Of a stretch of 64,000 bases of DNA, positions 61,860 through 64,000 are shown one piece after another (position 1 is the stretch's first letter; each line of letters opens with the position of its first letter). The notes beneath the pieces were generated by a model. The model ran no database searches, was not told where the DNA came from, and saw only the letters and a program-made list of their open reading frames with translations. The translations under genes were made by a program, and so were the position numbers. This DNA comes from Acidovorax sp. FHTAMBA (GTDB lineage Bacteria > Pseudomonadota > Gammaproteobacteria > Burkholderiales > Burkholderiaceae_C), in the NCBI RefSeq assembly GCF_038958875.1, contig NZ_CP152407.1, forward strand, positions 751,501 to 815,500. The letters are read 5' to 3'.

Positions 61860-62270
61860 TCAACCAACATCCGGCACCACCGCCGTCGCCTCAATCTCCA
61901 CCTTCGCCCGGTCCTCCATCAACCCCGCCACCTGCACACAGGCCATGGCCGGGAAGTTCTTGCCCAGCACCTCGCGGTACACGGCGCCCAGCTCCTTCAA
62001 CCGCGCGTTGTATTCCGTGCGGTCCACCACGTACCAGGTCAGCCGCACCAAGTGCTCAGGCCCTGCGCCTCCGGCTTCCAGCACAGCCCGCACGTTCAAC
62101 AACGTCTGCCGCGTTTGGTCGATGAAGTCATCGCTCTCAAACTGCTGCTGCGCATTCCAGCCGATCTGGCCGCCAGTAAAAACCATCGTGCCGCGTGCGG
62201 CAACGCCGTTGGCATACCCCTTGGGGGTGACCCAGCCCTCGGGCTGCAAAAGGGCGTGTTGCAGTGTCAT
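61860..62270 (-). CDS. RidA/YjgF family protein
   Basis: The 136-residue protein matches the RidA family, whose members hydrolyse reactive imines and enamines to ketones and ammonia. Family features are YANGVAARGTMVFTGGQIGWNAQ, LLNVRAVLEAGGAGPEHLVRLTWYVVD and the closing KNFPAMACVQVAGLMEDRAKVEIEATAV, which retains the substrate-binding segment. Its start overlaps the aryl-CoA ligase stop (ATGA), so it is translated with that pathway and may deaminate a catabolic imine. Confidence 0.9.
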   Translation of the reverse strand: MTLQHALLQPEGWVTPKGYANGVAARGTMVFTGGQIGWNAQQQFESDDFIDQTRQTLLNVRAVLEAGGAGPEHLVRLTWYVVDRTEYNARLKELGAVYREVLGKNFPAMACVQVAGLMEDRAKVEIEATAVVPDVG

Positions 62271-63928
62271 GGTGCTTTCACTTCCGCTTGAGGGGTTGCA
62301 GCGGCCTGGCGCAGCTTGAAGCGTTGCAGCTTGCCGGTTTCGGTGCGGGGCAGCGCGGTCACGAACTCGACCACGCGCGGGTATTTGAACGGGGCGATGG
62401 TGGCCTTCACATGGTCCTGCAAAGTTTTCACCATGGCGGCATCACCCGTGTGGCCGGGTTTGAGCACGCACACGGCCTTGACCACCATGCCGCGTTCTTC
62501 GTCGGGAACGCCGATCACGCCGCACTCGGCCACAGCCGGGTGGCGCAGCAGGGCGTCTTCCACCTCGGGGCCGCCCACGTTGTAGCCGGCGGTGATGATC
62601 ATGTCGTCATCGCGCGCCTGGTAGAAGAAATAACCGTCGGCGTCCTGCGTGAACGCGTCGCCCGGGTAATTCCAGCCGTCCTTCACGTATTTGGCCTGGC
62701 GCGGGTCATCCAGGTATTTGCAGCCCGTGGGGCCAATCACCGCGAGCTTGCCTACGGTGCCGCGTGGCACCTCGTTGCCATCGTCATCCACCACCTTGGC
62801 GGTGTAGCCGGGCACCACCTTGCCGATGGCGCCTGTCCGCGCCTCGCCACCTGCCGATGAAATGAAGATGTGGAACATCTCCGTGGCGCCGATGCCGTCC
62901 GTCATGTCGATGCCGGTGGCGTCCTTCCACAGCTGGCGCGTGGCGTCGGGCAGGCCCTCGCCCGCGCTCACGCAGATGCGCAGTTGCGGCAGCCCGATCT
63001 TCTTCGCGAAAGGAGCCATCTGCCGGTAGAACGTGGGCGCGGTGTAGCTGATGGTGACGCCCGCGTCGCGCATCAGCGTCACCATGGTTTCGGGCGTGTA
63101 GGGCTGGTCGGGGAAGTACACACTGGCCCCGGCCCACATCGGAAACACCAGCAGCCCGCCCAGTCCGAAGGTGAACGCCAGCGGTGGCGAGCCCGCCACG
63201 ATGTCGTCGGGCGTGGCCTTGAGCACATGGCGTGGCCAGGCCTCGCAGCCTGCCAGCACGTCGCGGTGCGTGTGCACGGCGGCCTTGGGTGCGCCTGTGG
63301 TGCCCGAGGTGAATGCCATCAGCGCGATGTCATCGGCCGATGTGGGGCAGGGCTGCATGCTGCCGGGCTTGCCTTGGGCGCGCTGCAGCAGGTCGGCAGG
63401 ATCCGTGGCGGTATGAAAGGGCACGATGGTGGTCAGCACGGGGTGCTGGTCTTGCGCCGCCGCCAGTTCGGCCAGCAGGCGGCCATCGCACAGCGCCAGC
63501 GTGGGCTGGGCGCGCTCGATGATGTTGGCCAGCTCACCCGCGCGCAGCAGCGGCATGGTGGCCACCGCTATCAGCCCGGCGTAGACCGTGCCCAGCCAGG
63601 CCAGCGCCATCTCCACCGTGTTGCCGCCGCGCAGCAGCACGCGGTTGCCGGGCACCAGGCCGTGGTCCTGCGTGAGCACCTCGGCAATGCGCGCGGCCTC
63701 GGTGCGGGCGTCGCGGTACGTGTAGGTGCGGTGCGGGCCGCGCAGCAACGGGCGGTCGATGTTGCCGGCCCGCTCGGCCCGCTCGGCCTGGTCGAACAGG
63801 GCGTGCACCAGGTTGGCCTGATCCGGAATCTGCAGCTCGGGCAGGTCATAACGCAGCGTGGGCCAGGCGCTTTGTGGCGGCAGGCGGTCGTGCACAAAGT
63901 GGTCGGGCTGGGCGGAAGAAACACTCAT
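62267..63928 (-). CDS. AMP-binding aryl-CoA ligase, probably 2-aminobenzoate/benzoate type
   Basis: The 553-residue enzyme is an ANL-superfamily acyl/aryl-CoA synthetase. The nucleotide motif is MAFTSGTTGAPKAAVHTH (about residue 200), with SAGEGLPDATRQLWKD, DGIGATEMFHIFISS, GWNYPGDAFTQDADGYFFYQARDDDMIITAGYNVGG and the C-terminal Lys in LPRTETGKLQRFKL. Overall pattern (N-terminal FVHDRLPPQSAWPTLRYDLPELQIP) resembles 2-aminobenzoate-CoA ligases. The ATG before SVSSAQPD was used. It sits between an acyl-CoA dehydrogenase gene and RidA on one transcript. Confidence 0.88.
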   Translation of the reverse strand: MSVSSAQPDHFVHDRLPPQSAWPTLRYDLPELQIPDQANLVHALFDQAERAERAGNIDRPLLRGPHRTYTYRDARTEAARIAEVLTQDHGLVPGNRVLLRGGNTVEMALAWLGTVYAGLIAVATMPLLRAGELANIIERAQPTLALCDGRLLAELAAAQDQHPVLTTIVPFHTATDPADLLQRAQGKPGSMQPCPTSADDIALMAFTSGTTGAPKAAVHTHRDVLAGCEAWPRHVLKATPDDIVAGSPPLAFTFGLGGLLVFPMWAGASVYFPDQPYTPETMVTLMRDAGVTISYTAPTFYRQMAPFAKKIGLPQLRICVSAGEGLPDATRQLWKDATGIDMTDGIGATEMFHIFISSAGGEARTGAIGKVVPGYTAKVVDDDGNEVPRGTVGKLAVIGPTGCKYLDDPRQAKYVKDGWNYPGDAFTQDADGYFFYQARDDDMIITAGYNVGGPEVEDALLRHPAVAECGVIGVPDEERGMVVKAVCVLKPGHTGDAAMVKTLQDHVKATIAPFKYPRVVEFVTALPRTETGKLQRFKLRQAAATPQAEVKAP

Positions 63929-63935
63929 ATTCAGA

Positions 63936-64000
63936 TCACTCCTGCAAAGCGGCCTTGCCAATGATGAGTTGCTGCACCTCGGTGGCGCCTTCGTAGATGC
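63936..64000 (-). CDS. acyl-CoA dehydrogenase, C-terminal end only
   Basis: Twenty C-terminal codons are visible before the TGA; the rest lies beyond the window edge. The peptide IYEGATEVQQLIIGKAALQE has the IYEGTxEIQ signature that closes acyl-CoA dehydrogenases and contacts FAD. It is 7 bp upstream of the CoA ligase start on the same strand, which supports a shared CoA-thioester degradation pathway. Confidence 0.8.
   Translation of the reverse strand, partial: IYEGATEVQQLIIGKAALQE

Overview
The window is GC-rich, densely coded DNA from a betaproteobacterium. Gene content (narK1K2GHJI, NnrS, a Burkholderiales-type DUF3567 protein, a tripartite-tricarboxylate binding protein) and short intergenic repeats point to the Comamonadaceae, probably an Acidovorax-like organism. 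This placement is inference from gene content; no 16S rRNA gene is present. I saw no rRNA or tRNA genes, CRISPR array, prophage or transposase gene.

Region 1 (1-19034) is an almost gapless plus-strand block for anaerobic life on nitrate. It holds the end of a NarL-type regulator, two nitrate/nitrite transporters (narK1, narK2), respiratory nitrate reductase narGHJI, a parvulin isomerase, a beta-carbonic anhydrase, an oxygen-independent class II ribonucleotide reductase split by a 380-residue intein, an NnrS-type NO-response membrane protein, a YdjA-like nitroreductase, an unknown 137-residue protein and a hemerythrin.

Region 2 (19035-33433) is mixed. It has an AbrB-type membrane protein, DUF3567 and DUF3108 proteins, a 268-bp MITE-like element, an IclR regulator divergent from a fumarylacetoacetate-hydrolase-family gene, a Bug/TctC binding protein, and a VOC protein and YqhD-like reductase separated by an excellent LexA (SOS) box. 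A tandem glycine riboswitch directly precedes a class A penicillin-binding protein gene; this is the most unusual arrangement in the window. A DJ-1/PfpI protein and a molybdopterin oxidoreductase follow.

Region 3 (33434-47412) carries a LivK-type binding protein, divergent M20 peptidases (argE and a HipO-like hydrolase), a DUF2817 peptidase, a DUF922 protein, a WS/DGAT wax ester/triacylglycerol synthase next to an acyl-CoA-binding protein, an ornithine cyclodeaminase homologue, a nitroreductase, a PHA-system protein, a lipoprotein aminopeptidase with a repeat built into its coding frame, 3-methyladenine glycosylase I, an MFS permease and arsenate reductase.

Region 4 (47409-59372) is a complete C-P lyase locus. 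On the minus strand lie phnF, a 2H-phosphoesterase (DUF1045) gene, phnN and arsC, coupled by overlapping stop and start codons. On the plus strand lie phnGHIJ, a GNAT gene, phnKLM, then phnCDE and an HD-domain gene. Two near-identical dyads placed exactly 31 nt before the phnG and phnC starts are candidate PhnF operators, each with a Pho-box-like sequence upstream. No phnP is present; the DUF1045 protein is a candidate replacement.

Region 5 (59373-64000) has an Lrp/AsnC regulator divergent from a DMT-family exporter, a 960-bp gene-free stretch filled by a large nested inverted-repeat element, and a minus-strand operon (acyl-CoA dehydrogenase end, aryl-CoA ligase, RidA) suggestive of aminobenzoate-type aromatic catabolism.

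At least eight, probably nine, copies of a roughly 60-bp hairpin repeat are scattered through the window, mostly at gene ends.
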